Positions 17,115-25,627 are shown, counted from the first letter of the stretch. The stretch: DNA of 64,000 nucleotides from DASPKT01 sp035626475 (GCA_035626475.1 DASPNP010000057.1:1-64000); one strand, 5' to 3'. Program-made: numbers and translations. The notes: a model not told the origin generated them from the sequence alone.

Positions 17115-17574
17115 ATCCGCCTTCCAGGGTCGGATCCGGCATTGTCTCAGGACCGGAACGATGCCAGCGCGATCGCCCCGAGCAGGCCCGCGCGGCCGGT
17201 GGTGCCGATGATCTCCGCCATGCCGCCAGGTGGCAGCGCCTCGCCGATGTAGCCGGCCAGCCCTTCCCCCGGGACGCCACGGCCGGCGCGGCTTGGCGCA
17301 AACTGGGAAGAACGGCGCCCCGGGCCGCCGGTCTGGCTGGCATCGCGACGGCGGGGCTTGGCGTGCGGCCGGTTTTGGTGTAGTCACCGCATCGTTCGGT
17401 CGTCCCAGGACGGCCGACGGCATCAAGAGCCGGGCGCAGCGCCCGGCACCAACCTGCCTACCCGGGCAAGGTGGTGGCCCCCGACGGGCGATGTGGCCGG
17501 TGTTCCGGCAACGAAGCGGGCAGTCATGCCATGCGTCCGTCGCCACCGCCCGCCCGTCGGCACCAGAGAGGACG
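17115..17574. other. 460-bp region without a convincing intact gene
   Basis: Besides the possible kinase remnant at 17147-17275, it holds a G+C-rich hairpin (17429-17436 with 17440-17447, three-base loop) and no recognisable promoter, RNA gene or ORF with normal coding character. Confidence 0.5.
17147..17275 (-). pseudogene. Possible 3' remnant of a ROK-type sugar kinase
   Basis: On the minus strand a stretch ending at a TGA (17149-17147) encodes 'GLAGYIGEAL', then 'MAEIIGTTGRAGLLGAIALA'. It resembles the conserved C-terminal end of ROK sugar kinases, where a Gly-rich segment of the form 'GxxAGLxGAxxLA' closes the protein. No upstream kinase motifs or start are visible, so at most 40 residues remain. 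Resemblance is judged by eye and may be chance. Confidence 0.25.
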
Positions 17575-17862
17575 ATGGCGATGGCTCACACCGAACCAGG
17601 CACTTCCGACGAATGGCTGCAGGATCTGATCGTGCGTCCCGGCGACGCCGTGTGGCGGCACCCGAGGCCGGACGCGCCGCCGGCCGATTGTGGCCCGATC
17701 TTCTTCGTGGTGCTGCACCGCTCCGGCGATCCCTGGACGCATGTCTACAGGGTGGAGCGGCGCCGGGAGCGGCCGGGCAACCTGGTCTGGCTGCTCCGCG
17801 CCCTGCCCGGCGACCAGACCGAGGATGCGCGCCGGTGGGTCGCCGGTCTCGGTGCCGCGTGA
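17575..17862 (+). CDS. Small hypothetical protein (95 aa)
   Basis: I do not recognise this protein. It begins ATG-GCG-ATG at 17575 after GAGAGG. It is soluble in character, with a hydrophobic strand 'IFFVVLHR' followed by Arg-rich 'VYRVERRRERPG' and 'VWLLRALPGDQTEDARRWVA'. There is no signal peptide and no membrane helix. The reading frame is open far upstream, which weakens the case in G+C-rich DNA. The ribosome site and the balanced composition after 17575 favour a real gene. It precedes the MFS transporter by about 150 bp, with a LacI-type operator in between, so it is probably a separate unit. Confidence 0.45.
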   Translation: MAMAHTEPGTSDEWLQDLIVRPGDAVWRHPRPDAPPADCGPIFFVVLHRSGDPWTHVYRVERRRERPGNLVWLLRALPGDQTEDARRWVAGLGAA

Positions 17863-17939
17863 TGCGGTTCCCCCTGCGCCCGCAGGCTTTTCCCGCCGCC
17901 TGATCCGACCCCTCGCCCGGGGCTCGGCGTGCCGCCGCT

Positions 17940-17967
17940 TTGCATTCGCAGTCATCCGGGGTACAGT
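17940..17967 (+). promoter_or_regulatory. LacI-type operator (17940-17955) on the promoter of the first MFS gene
   Basis: TTGCATTCGCAGTCAT (17940-17955) matches the complement of the palindrome at 35137-35152 at 14 of 16 bases. Its first six bases, TTGCAT, serve as a -35; a 16-bp spacer leads to TACAGT (17962-17967). The GTG start of the transporter is 45 bp downstream. Repressor binding would cover the -35. Confidence 0.5.
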
Positions 17968-18012
17968 CTTTTCCGGCCGGTCTGTCGGCCCAAGAAGCGG
18001 GAGGGCTGGCGC

Positions 18013-19263
18013 GTGGCGGCGACGGAGTTGGGGGCGGCGGAGGCCGGCGGGCGCATGGTCAGGGCGGAGGATCTGCCGCTGGCGCGCAGGGTCGGCGCCT
18101 TCTGCTTCGTGCTGGTCGCGTACTTCTTCTACGCCTGGTCCTGGAACACGGTCGACGTGCTCCGCCCCTATATCAGCCAGAGCCTGAATCTCAGCCTCGA
18201 ACAGGCCGGCGTGCTGTACAGCGTTCAGGCGCTGGGCGCGCTGATCGGCGCGGTGATCAACGGCCAGCTGGCCGACCGCTTCGGGCGCCGCAACGCGCTG
18301 GCCGCGGTCATGGTGTGCTTCGGGCTGAGCCTGCTGGCCGGCGCGATCATCACCAGCTTCGAGCAGGCGCTGGTCCAGCGCTTCTCGCTGGGCTACTTCA
18401 CCGGCTCGATGTTCCCGATCACGGTCGGCATCTATAGCGGCCTGTTCCATCCCGCCGTGCGCGGCCGCATCGCCGGCGTGGTGATGGGCGTCTACAACCT
18501 CGCCGTCAGCGCCCAGGGCGTGGCGGCCAAGTTCATCTTCGAGGCGGGGCTCAGCTGGAAGCTGCTGCTCTGGGCCGGCGCCGTGCCGGTGGTGCTGGCC
18601 GCCTTCGCCTTCCTGGTGGTGCCCGACGACCGGCGGATGCGGCCCTACGGCGCCGCGGACGGCCCGCCCACGGCCGCCGCCAAGCTGCCCATCGCCGAGC
18701 TGTTCCGGGCGGGGGTGCGGCGCCAGACGCTGCTGCTGACCGCCATGACCGGCCTGAACTTCTTCGCCTACCAGGCCTTCACCGGCTGGGCGACCACCTA
18801 TCTGAAGACCGAGCGGGGCTTCCAGGACGCCGACATCGGCGCCGCCATCGGCTGGCAGTTCCTGGGCGCGGCCGCCGGCGGCTTCTTCTGGGGCTGGGTC
18901 GGCGACCGTTTCGGCCGCCGCGCCGCCGCCTCGGGCTTCATCATCGCCGCCGGCATGGTGCTGGTCTATCTCTACGCGCCGCTGAACGCCGACCTGCTGA
19001 AGATCGTGGCCTTCTGCTACGGGCTGGTCCTGTCGGCCAGCGTCGTCTGGGGGCCCTGGCTGGCCGAGCTCTACCCGCCGCACCTGCGCTCCACCGCCGC
19101 CTCCATCTTCAACTGGGGCCGCGTGGTCAGCTTCATGGCGCCGGTGCTGACGGCCTATGTGGCGCAGGGCTTCGGCCTGCAGTTCGCCATGGCGCTGGCG
19201 GTGCCCAGCTTCCTGGTCGCGGCGCTGGTCTGGCTCAGCCTGCCGGAGACGCTGAAGCGCTAG
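18013..19263 (+). CDS. Major facilitator superfamily transporter (first of two paralogues)
   Basis: A 416-residue 12-helix MFS carrier. The MFS motif A loop after helix 2 reads 'GQLADRFGRRNALA', and the equivalent after helix 8 reads 'GDRFGRRAAASGF'. The start is the GTG at 18013, which follows GGGAGGG by 8 bases; an ATG at 18055 is an alternative and corresponds to 'MVRAEDLPLARRVG'. The same N-terminal block, 'RAEDLPLARRV', and the same 'NTVDVLRPYI' and 'ASIFNWGR' segments occur in the MFS protein at 36947. They are close paralogues under the same LacI-type operator. The substrate is probably an intermediate or monomer of the LacI-controlled pathway. Its TAG stop shares CTAG with the convergent gene. 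Confidence 0.9.
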   Translation: MAATELGAAEAGGRMVRAEDLPLARRVGAFCFVLVAYFFYAWSWNTVDVLRPYISQSLNLSLEQAGVLYSVQALGALIGAVINGQLADRFGRRNALAAVMVCFGLSLLAGAIITSFEQALVQRFSLGYFTGSMFPITVGIYSGLFHPAVRGRIAGVVMGVYNLAVSAQGVAAKFIFEAGLSWKLLLWAGAVPVVLAAFAFLVVPDDRRMRPYGAADGPPTAAAKLPIAELFRAGVRRQTLLLTAMTGLNFFAYQAFTGWATTYLKTERGFQDADIGAAIGWQFLGAAAGGFFWGWVGDRFGRRAAASGFIIAAGMVLVYLYAPLNADLLKIVAFCYGLVLSASVVWGPWLAELYPPHLRSTAASIFNWGRVVSFMAPVLTAYVAQGFGLQFAMALAVPSFLVAALVWLSLPETLKR

Positions 19264-19883
19264 GGCCGCGTCCAGGGCGCCAGCGGGGCGCGCCAGCCGT
19301 AGCGCACGCTCAGCACCCGCAGCGTGAAGCCGGCCGCGATGCCGGCCGTCACCACCGCCCCCTCGTCCAGTCCGGCGGCGCGGCCGGCGACGACGATGCC
19401 GGCCGCCGCCAGGGCCGCCAGCGCGTAGATCTCCTCCCGCAGCACCCGGGGCACCTCGGCCATCAGCAGGTCGCGCACCACGCCGCCGCCCACCGCCGTC
19501 AGCGTGCCGAGGATGACCGCCGGCAGCGGCGACAGGCCGGCATCCAGCGCCTTGCGGCAGCCGGCCACGGCGAACAGCCCCAGCCCCAGCGCGTCCAGCA
19601 GCATGACCGGGCGGCTGACCCGCTCCACCAGCGGATGCGCCAGGAAGGCGACGATACCGCCGCCCAGCGCGATCCAGAGATAGCGCGTGTCGGCCAGCGC
19701 GGCCGGCGGAGCATCGATCAGCACGTCGCGCATCAGCCCGCCCGCCAGCGCCGAGGCCACCGCCAGCACCAGCACGCCGAACAGGTCCAGCCGGTGGCGC
19801 ACGGCGATGACGCCGCCGCCCAGGCCGAAGACGAAGGTGCCGGCCAGATCGATCGCCGTCAGCGCCGCGCCATATCCGTTCAT
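19260..19883 (-). CDS. TRIC-type cation channel family protein (UPF0126, YicG-like)
   Basis: A 207-residue protein with two UPF0126 repeats. Each repeat contains a Gly-rich pore helix, 'ALAGGLMRDVLID' in the first and 'AVGGGVVRDLLMAEVP' in the second, and the protein has seven predicted membrane helices. Bacterial members form trimeric channels for monovalent cations, or possibly small solutes, in the inner membrane. It is divergent from the cupin gene and both apparently share the 18-bp palindrome at 19923-19940, so it belongs to the LacI-controlled set. Its stop codon overlaps that of the convergent MFS gene in the tetranucleotide CTAG. Confidence 0.88.
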   Translation of the reverse strand: MNGYGAALTAIDLAGTFVFGLGGGVIAVRHRLDLFGVLVLAVASALAGGLMRDVLIDAPPAALADTRYLWIALGGGIVAFLAHPLVERVSRPVMLLDALGLGLFAVAGCRKALDAGLSPLPAVILGTLTAVGGGVVRDLLMAEVPRVLREEIYALAALAAAGIVVAGRAAGLDEGAVVTAGIAAGFTLRVLSVRYGWRAPLAPWTRP

Positions 19884-19911
19884 CCAGACCCCCTCCGAAT
19901 TCGCGATCGTG

Positions 19912-19952
19912 ACTCTAAGGCCATTGCATTCGAATGCAATGCTTCGTACCCT
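19912..19952. promoter_or_regulatory. LacI-type operator with back-to-back promoters (TRIC gene left, cupin operon right)
   Basis: The perfect 18-bp palindrome ATTGCATTCGAATGCAAT (19923-19940) supplies a TTGCAT -35 in both directions. Rightward: TTGCAT (19924-19929), 17 bp, TACCCT (19947-19952). Leftward: TTGCAT (19939-19934), 16 bp, TAGAGT (19917-19912). It is the most symmetrical member of the operator family in this window. Confidence 0.7.
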
Positions 19953-20014
19953 TGATTGTCCGCGCCCGGGAGGGGCGCCCGCTGCGGCCCGCGAACGGCC
20001 CCCGAGGATAGCCC

Positions 20015-21052
20015 ATGAATGCCACCGCTCCGATTCCCCCGTCGGCCTCCCTGCCTGCCGAACTGGCGGCGCGCCTGGTCCGCCACGCCGACCTCAGGCC
20101 CTGCACCACGGCCTTCATCGACGCGCGCACCCCGGGATCGGACCGCAAGGAGAACTTCACCATCATCGGGCCGGGCGTGGCCGAGAATCCCGACCAGCAC
20201 GTCCATATCCGCGAGCCGCACGGCTTCAACATCGGCGGCGCCCGCCAGCCGCCGCACTGCCTGAACTCCCAGCACAGCCACGAGACGGCCGAGGTCTTCG
20301 TCGTGCTGTCCGGCACCTGGCGCTTCACCACCGGCGCCCGAAAGGAGGGCGGCTGGGTGATCCTGGAGCCGGGCGACACCATCTCCATCCCGACCCAGAT
20401 CTTCCGCGGCTTCGAGAATGTCGGCGCCGACACCGGCTTCCTCTACGCGGTGCTGGGCGGCGACGATCCCGGCCGCGTCTCCTGGGCGCCCGACGTCATC
20501 GAGCGCGCCGCCGGCCATGGGCTGGTGCTGCTGGAGAGCGGCCGGCTGGTCGACACGCACAAGGGCGAGGCCGTGCCGGCCGACGACCCGCCGGTAAAGC
20601 CGATGACGCCCGAGGAGATGACGCGCTTCCGCTCCGTCACCAACGAGGAGATCGCCGCCTGCGTGGTGCGCCGCCCGGCGGTGCGCCCCTCCCCCGCCTC
20701 GCCGCTGGCCGGCCCCGGCGTATCCGAGGCGCCCATCATCGGCCCGGCCAGCCCGGCCGAGGGGCTGCCCGCCGGCCCGCTCTCCTGGCTGCACGGCTTC
20801 CATCTGCGCCGCCTGGACCTGGAGCCGGGCGCGTCGGTCCGCCCGCACCGCCGCCAGGAGGAGGAGGTGCTGTTCGTGACCGAGGGGCGGCTGCGCGTCA
20901 CCCTAGAGGGCGGTGTTGTCGAGATGGGCCCCGGTGATACCTTCACCGTGCCCAAGGGCGCCCGGCGGGAATTCGCCAATCCGGGCGCCTGGCGCGCGGA
21001 GATGTTCGTCACCCGCGGCGGGGACGCGCCGGCGGCGCCGACCTGGGGATAA
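20015..21052 (+). CDS. Double-cupin protein
   Basis: A 345-residue bicupin. The N-terminal cupin has 'HSHETAEVFVVLSG' (about residues 89-102), with the metal-ligand pattern H-x-H-x3-E intact. The C-terminal cupin has 'PHRRQEEEVLFVTEGRLRV', in which the second His is replaced by Arg, so it may bind metal poorly or serve a structural role. Bicupins include dioxygenases, sugar-acid isomerases and decarboxylases; I cannot choose among them. There is no signal peptide, so it is cytoplasmic. It is the first gene of a five-gene operon (cupin, serine dehydratase, two SnoaL-like proteins, amidohydrolase) driven from the 19923 palindrome. Confidence 0.85.
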   Translation: MNATAPIPPSASLPAELAARLVRHADLRPCTTAFIDARTPGSDRKENFTIIGPGVAENPDQHVHIREPHGFNIGGARQPPHCLNSQHSHETAEVFVVLSGTWRFTTGARKEGGWVILEPGDTISIPTQIFRGFENVGADTGFLYAVLGGDDPGRVSWAPDVIERAAGHGLVLLESGRLVDTHKGEAVPADDPPVKPMTPEEMTRFRSVTNEEIAACVVRRPAVRPSPASPLAGPGVSEAPIIGPASPAEGLPAGPLSWLHGFHLRRLDLEPGASVRPHRRQEEEVLFVTEGRLRVTLEGGVVEMGPGDTFTVPKGARREFANPGAWRAEMFVTRGGDAPAAPTWG

Positions 21053-21091
21053 GGCGGACGCCCCTTCAGGCAACCCGGCAGGCCCCATCCC

Positions 21092-22471
21092 ATGACCGCC
21101 AGCGTCTTCGAACTGTTCAAGATCGGCGTCGGCCCCTCCAGCTCCCACACGATGGGGCCGATGACGGCCGCCTGCCGCTTCGCCCGCGGCTTGGCGGCCG
21201 ACGGCGTGCTGGCCCGGGTGGCGCGGGTGGAGGCGCGGCTCTACGCTTCGCTGGCGCTGACCGGCCGGGGGCACGCCACCGACACGGCGCTGCTGATCGG
21301 GCTGGCGGGCATCCTGCCGGCCGAGGCCGATCCCGACGCCTGCGCCGAGCTGGTCGCCCGCATCCAGGGCGGCGCGCCGCTGCCGCTGGCGGGGACGCAC
21401 GCGATCCCCTTCCTGCCGGAGCGCGACATCCTCTGGCTGGGGCGTGAGCGCCTGCCCTTCCATCCCAATGCCGTGACCTTCAGCGCGATGGACGAGGCCG
21501 GCGCCGTGCTGGCGGAGCGCACCTACTACTCGGTCGGCGGCGGCTTCGTGGTGGACGAGGCGGAGGCGCGCGGCAACGACCGCGACACGGCCGGCAGCCC
21601 CGTCCTGCCCTATCCCTTCGTCAATGCCGAGGAGCTGCTGGCCAAGGCCGCCGCCGCCGGCCTCAGCATCGCGCAGCTGGTCATGGCGAACGAGACGGCC
21701 CTAAAGCCCGAGGACGAGGTCCGCGCCGGGCTGGACCGCATCTGGGAGACCATGGACGGCTGCGTCGACCGCGGTATCCGCCAAGCGGGCATCCTGCCGG
21801 GCGGCCTGGACGTGCCGCGCCGCGCCTCGCGCCTGCATGCCGAGTTGGTGCGCCGGCAGGAGCGCATGCTGTGCGATCCGCTCTCGGCGCTGGACTGGGT
21901 CAATCTCTGGGCCCTGGCGGTGAACGAGGAGAACGCCGCCGGCGGCCGTGTCGTCACCGCCCCCACCAACGGCGCCGCCGGCATCATCCCGTCCGTGCTG
22001 CGCTACTATGACCGCTTCTGCCAGGGCACGCGGGAGGGGCGGCACACCTTCCTGCTGACGGCCGCGGCCATCGGCGCGCTGTACAAGCGCAACGCGTCCA
22101 TCTCGGCGGCCGAGGTCGGCTGCCAGGGCGAGGTCGGCGTCGCCTGCTCGATGGCGGCGGCGGGTCTGGCGGCGGTCATGGGCGGCAGCAACGCCCAGAT
22201 CGAGAATGCGGCCGAGATCGGCATGGAGCACAATCTGGGCCTGACCTGCGACCCGATCCGCGGCCTGGTCCAGATCCCCTGCATCGAGCGCAACGCCATG
22301 GGCGCGGTGAAGGCGATTGACGCGGCGCGCCTCGCGCTGATCGGCGACGGCACCCACCATGTGACGCTCGACCGTGTCATCGAGACCATGCGGCGCACCG
22401 GCGCCGACATGAAGGATCTCTACAAGGAAACCTCCCTCGGCGGCCTTGCCGTCAACCTTCCCGAATGCTGA
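21092..22471 (+). CDS. sdaA: L-serine ammonia-lyase (iron-sulfur, single-chain type)
   Basis: A 459-residue single-chain L-serine dehydratase converting L-serine to pyruvate and ammonia. The N-terminal beta domain opens with 'FKIGVGPSSSHTMGPM' and the alpha domain contains 'VVTAPTNGAAGIIPSVL'. The cluster-ligand cysteines are visible in 'GCQGEVGVACSMAAAGL' and 'TCDPIRGLVQIPCIERN'; one cysteine near the first group and two in the second fit the [4Fe-4S] pattern. The full-length alpha and beta halves are fused, as in E. coli SdaA. It lies 39 bp after the cupin gene and 8 bp before the SnoaL-like gene. Its place in a catabolic operon suggests the pathway releases serine or a serine analogue, which is unusual. 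Confidence 0.95.
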   Translation: MTASVFELFKIGVGPSSSHTMGPMTAACRFARGLAADGVLARVARVEARLYASLALTGRGHATDTALLIGLAGILPAEADPDACAELVARIQGGAPLPLAGTHAIPFLPERDILWLGRERLPFHPNAVTFSAMDEAGAVLAERTYYSVGGGFVVDEAEARGNDRDTAGSPVLPYPFVNAEELLAKAAAAGLSIAQLVMANETALKPEDEVRAGLDRIWETMDGCVDRGIRQAGILPGGLDVPRRASRLHAELVRRQERMLCDPLSALDWVNLWALAVNEENAAGGRVVTAPTNGAAGIIPSVLRYYDRFCQGTREGRHTFLLTAAAIGALYKRNASISAAEVGCQGEVGVACSMAAAGLAAVMGGSNAQIENAAEIGMEHNLGLTCDPIRGLVQIPCIERNAMGAVKAIDAARLALIGDGTHHVTLDRVIETMRRTGADMKDLYKETSLGGLAVNLPEC

Positions 22472-22479
22472 GGAGCCCC

Positions 22480-23568
22480 ATGGCTGTCGACCAGAAGAAC
22501 GCAGGCGCCGTCACCTACGTCCCCGGCAGCGACATATCGGAGCTTCTGGCGCCCCGGCCCCGGGTGCAGCCGCTGGCGGGCTTCGATGAGGATTATGCGG
22601 ACTTCGTCGACTACATCATCAAGTGCACGCACCGGATCTGGGAGGAGAAGAATCTCGGCCTGATCTACACGCACTACACCCACAACTGCCTGGTCCACAC
22701 GCTGGGCGGCCAGACCTACGGGGCGGAGGAGGTGGTGCAGAACACGCTGCGCACGCTGGCCGCCTTCCCCGACCGCACGCTTTACGGCGACCATGTCATC
22801 TGGGGCGGCGACGAGGTGGCCGGGTTCTACAGCTCGCACCGCATCACCAGCTTCATGACCAACCTGGGGCCCAGCGAGTTCGGCCCGGCCACCGGCAAGC
22901 GCGTGCGCACCACCACCATCGCCGACTGCGCCGTGAAGGCGAACCGCATCTACGAGGAGTGGCTGGTCCGCGACAACAGCTGGATCGCCCGCCAGCTCGG
23001 CCTCGACCCGGTGGAGGTCGCGCGCTCCCAGGCGGCCGCCATGCCGAAGGCCGCGCACGAGGAATGGCGCCTGGGCGAGATCGACCGGGTGCTGGGCCAG
23101 GTGGCGCCGGAGGCGGCCGAGATCCCCCGCGACGCGGCCGAGGACCCGGAGGCCTTCGCCCGCGCGGTCTTCCAGGAAATCTGGAACCGCCGCATGTTCG
23201 GCGCGGTGCGGCAGATCTACAGCCCCTCCACCCGGCTGGAGGCGCCGAATGGCCGCCGCCTGTTCGGCCATGGCGAGATCATCGGCTGGATCGTGGCGCT
23301 GCTCGCCACCGTGCCCGACGCACGGGTGACGGTGGACCATGTCTGCGCCGTGCCGAACGGCCAGCCGGGCGGCGTCGACATCGCCGTGCGCTGGTCGCTG
23401 GCCGGCACGCACAAGGGCCCGGCGCTCTACGGTGCGCCGACCAACAGGCGCCTGCTGATCCTGGGCGTGACCCATTGGACCGTCGCCGCTGGACGGATCA
23501 CGGGCGAATGGACCATCTTCGACGAGCTGGCGGTGCTGCGGCAGACCTTCGGCGCGCCGGGGGCTTGA
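22480..23568 (+). CDS. Tandem SnoaL/NTF2-like protein 1
   Basis: A 362-residue cytoplasmic protein made of two SnoaL-like (NTF2/ketosteroid-isomerase fold) domains. Domain 1 (about residues 40-170) contains 'THYTHNCLVHTLGGQTYG', with the polar pair typical of the fold's cavity. Domain 2 (about 225-355) contains 'IYSPSTRLEAPNGRRLFG' and the SnoaL core 'GTHKGPALYGAPTNRRL'. SnoaL-fold proteins act as cyclases, isomerases, dehydratases or hydrolases on small carbonyl compounds; the reaction here is unknown. The ATG at 22480 follows AGGAG and overlaps nothing; an ATG at 22465 lies inside sdaA. Two other tandem SnoaL proteins, at 23583 and 35973, occur in the same regulon. Confidence 0.82.
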   Translation: MAVDQKNAGAVTYVPGSDISELLAPRPRVQPLAGFDEDYADFVDYIIKCTHRIWEEKNLGLIYTHYTHNCLVHTLGGQTYGAEEVVQNTLRTLAAFPDRTLYGDHVIWGGDEVAGFYSSHRITSFMTNLGPSEFGPATGKRVRTTTIADCAVKANRIYEEWLVRDNSWIARQLGLDPVEVARSQAAAMPKAAHEEWRLGEIDRVLGQVAPEAAEIPRDAAEDPEAFARAVFQEIWNRRMFGAVRQIYSPSTRLEAPNGRRLFGHGEIIGWIVALLATVPDARVTVDHVCAVPNGQPGGVDIAVRWSLAGTHKGPALYGAPTNRRLLILGVTHWTVAAGRITGEWTIFDELAVLRQTFGAPGA

Positions 23569-23582
23569 GCGGGGTTGGACCG

Positions 23583-24434
23583 ATGAGGATCGAGGCGCCG
23601 GACGACCTGCTGACCCTGGAGACGCGCGTGCGCCAGGATGGCGCCGCCGGCCTGTGGCACGAGACGGCGCTGCACACGATCCGGCACGAGACGCCCTGGG
23701 GCGAGGGCTACGGCCGCGACGACCTGGTCGTCGCGGCCCATTCCCGGCAGTCGGCCGACACGCGCCTGCGGGACGGCTGGGCCTTCGGCGCGGACGGGCT
23801 GTTCGCCTGGTCGGCGCGGCTGGAAGGAACGAACCGCGGAACCGGCCGGTCCTTCCAGGGCCTTGCGGGCGGGGTCGCGCGCGTGGTCCGCGGCCGGGTG
23901 GCCTCTCTCTTCACCGTGGAGGACACGCTGGCGACGGCCCCGGGCGACCCTGCCGCCGAGGCGGCGCGGCGCCGGGCCGAAACCGCACCTCCCCTGGTCG
24001 GCGCCGATTTCCACATGAGCCAGTTGCCGCCGGAGGAGACCGATCTGCGGGCGCTGCCCGACCCGGCCCGCCGGCTGCTGTCCGCCCTGAACCGCCGGCG
24101 CCCCGACGAGTTGGACGGGCTCTATGCGCCGGATTGCGCGACTGAGCTGTGCGGCGGCCGGCGGCTGGAGGGCGGCGCCCTGCCCTATTGGCGCGACTGG
24201 CTGGCGGCCCTGCCCGATGCCGTCGCGCTGCCGGAACTGGCGGTGGCGGACGGCGACCGGCTGGCGCTGCTCTGGCACCTGAAGGGCACCCATCGCGGGC
24301 CCGGCCTGACATCCGAGCCGACCGGGCGGCGCCTCTCGGTTCCAATCCTGTGGCAGGCGCGGCTCGAGGGCGGGCTGATCGCGGCGGAGCGGGTGCTGCT
24401 GGACGAGGTGGCGGCCCTGGCGGCGCTGGCATGA
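23583..24434 (+). CDS. Tandem SnoaL/NTF2-like protein 2
   Basis: A 283-residue protein with two diverged SnoaL-like halves. The C-terminal half is clear, with 'LYAPDCATELCGGRRLEG' and 'GTHRGPGLTSEPTGRRL', closely resembling domain 2 of the neighbouring gene. The N-terminal half, around 'LWHETALHTIRHETPWG', is shorter and degenerate. It starts 14 bp after gene 1 and probably forms a hetero-complex or a sequential reaction with it. There is no signal peptide. Function unknown; assignment rests on fold-level resemblance seen by eye. Confidence 0.72.
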   Translation: MRIEAPDDLLTLETRVRQDGAAGLWHETALHTIRHETPWGEGYGRDDLVVAAHSRQSADTRLRDGWAFGADGLFAWSARLEGTNRGTGRSFQGLAGGVARVVRGRVASLFTVEDTLATAPGDPAAEAARRRAETAPPLVGADFHMSQLPPEETDLRALPDPARRLLSALNRRRPDELDGLYAPDCATELCGGRRLEGGALPYWRDWLAALPDAVALPELAVADGDRLALLWHLKGTHRGPGLTSEPTGRRLSVPILWQARLEGGLIAAERVLLDEVAALAALA

Positions 24435-24459
24435 GCCCCCCTGCCATGGGTCCCCCGCC

Positions 24460-25374
24460 ATGAACTCCCTCGCCGGCATCCCTGTCATCGACGCGCACCA
24501 TCATCTCTGGCAGCTCTCGGCCGTGCCCTATCCCTGGCTGCAGGCCAAGGGCGTCAGGCGCTTCTTCGGCGATCCCACGCCAATCCAGCGCGATTACCGG
24601 GCGGAGGATCTGCGGGCGGATGCCGGCGCGCTCGACCTGCGCGGATCGGTCCACATCCAGGTTGGCGCCGCCCCGGGGGCGGAGCTGGCCGAGACCGAAT
24701 GGCTGGAGCGGGAGGCCGACCGCACGGGCCTGCCCTCCGCCATCGTCGCTTTCTGTGATCTGTCGCACGCGGACGCGCCCCGAATGCTGGAACGGCAGCG
24801 GGCGCACGGCCGCGTGCGCGGCATCCGCCAGATCGTCGGCCGCTCGCCGGAAGAGGACGCCGCCACCGGCAGCGGCGCGTTGCTGGACGATCCTGTCTGG
24901 CGGGCCAACCTGGCGCGGCTGCCGGCACTGGGCCTCTCCTTCGACCTGCAGGCGATCCCGTCCCAGCTGGAGCGCTGCGCCGAAGTGCTGGCCGGCATCC
25001 CCGATCTGGACGTGGCGCTGTGCCATGCCGGCTCGCCCTGGGGCTTCCCCTGGCACGGCCAGCCGGAGGAATTCAAGCGGTGGCGCCGCGGCATCCAGGC
25101 CCTGGCCCGGCTGCCCCGGGTGCGGGCCAAACTCTCCGGCCTTGCCATGTTCCGCCACGGCTGGAGCCTCGCCGATATCCGCCCCATCGCCGACACGCTG
25201 CTGGAGGCCTTCGGGCCGGAGCGGCTGATGCTGGGCTCCAACTTCCCGGTGGACGGGCTGCACAAGCCCTACCGGCATGTCTGGGACGGCTACGCCGCCG
25301 TCCTCACCGGCCTGTCCCGTGACGAGCTGGCCCGGGTGGCGGGTGGCACGGCGGTGGATTTCTACAGGCTCTGA
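24460..25374 (+). CDS. Amidohydrolase-2 family hydrolase (COG3618, lactonase-like)
   Basis: A 304-residue TIM-barrel metal hydrolase. The N-terminal metal motif is 'VIDAHHHLWQLS' (residues 9-20), a mid-barrel His is in 'ALCHAGSPWG', and the terminal metal Asp is in 'LMLGSNFPVD'. COG3618 members include L-rhamnono- and L-fucono-lactonases, 2-pyrone-4,6-dicarboxylate lactonase and 4-sulfomuconolactonase, so hydrolysis of a lactone of a sugar acid or similar compound is the best guess. It is the last gene of the cupin operon, 25 bp after the second SnoaL gene, and is convergent with a TonB receptor. Confidence 0.87.
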   Translation: MNSLAGIPVIDAHHHLWQLSAVPYPWLQAKGVRRFFGDPTPIQRDYRAEDLRADAGALDLRGSVHIQVGAAPGAELAETEWLEREADRTGLPSAIVAFCDLSHADAPRMLERQRAHGRVRGIRQIVGRSPEEDAATGSGALLDDPVWRANLARLPALGLSFDLQAIPSQLERCAEVLAGIPDLDVALCHAGSPWGFPWHGQPEEFKRWRRGIQALARLPRVRAKLSGLAMFRHGWSLADIRPIADTLLEAFGPERLMLGSNFPVDGLHKPYRHVWDGYAAVLTGLSRDELARVAGGTAVDFYRL

Positions 25375-25414
25375 CCCGCCGGTGCGGCGTTCAGCCGGCA
25401 TGCCCTCTCTCGTC

Positions 25415-25627
25415 CGTCATCCCGGCGAAGGCCGGGACCCAGGGGTTGCAGCGGGATGCGCCGAATGCAGCGCCCGTGTGCCTCGTAGGTCGCATGGAGG
25501 CGGAGCCGCAATGCGACACCCGGGCCGGAGCATGTCGCATTGCGCTTCGCTCCATGCGACCTACAGGTGGGCTTCATCGACCGCCCATGGCTGCAACCCC
25601 TGGGCCCCGGCCTGCGCCGGGGTGACG
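25415..25627. repeat. Nested inverted-repeat element
   Basis: The outer arms (25415-25451 and 25591-25627, about 37 bp each) begin CGTCATCCCGGCGAAGGCCG and are imperfect complements of each other. Inside lies a second, unrelated inverted repeat: TAGGTCGCATGGAG... (about 25486-25517) paired with ...CTCCATGCGACCTA (about 25533-25563). The last 25 bp of the right outer arm (25603-25627) recurs exactly at 58075-58099. It looks like one REP-like element inserted into another. Confidence 0.75.

Noticed and set aside
17429..17447. Rho-independent terminator
   Set aside because: A good stem, but no T-run and no upstream gene ending close enough in the right direction.
25415..25627. CRISPR array or tRNA-like structure in the repeat region
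   Set aside because: The repeats are inverted, not direct, and there is no regular spacer pattern or tRNA arm sequence.
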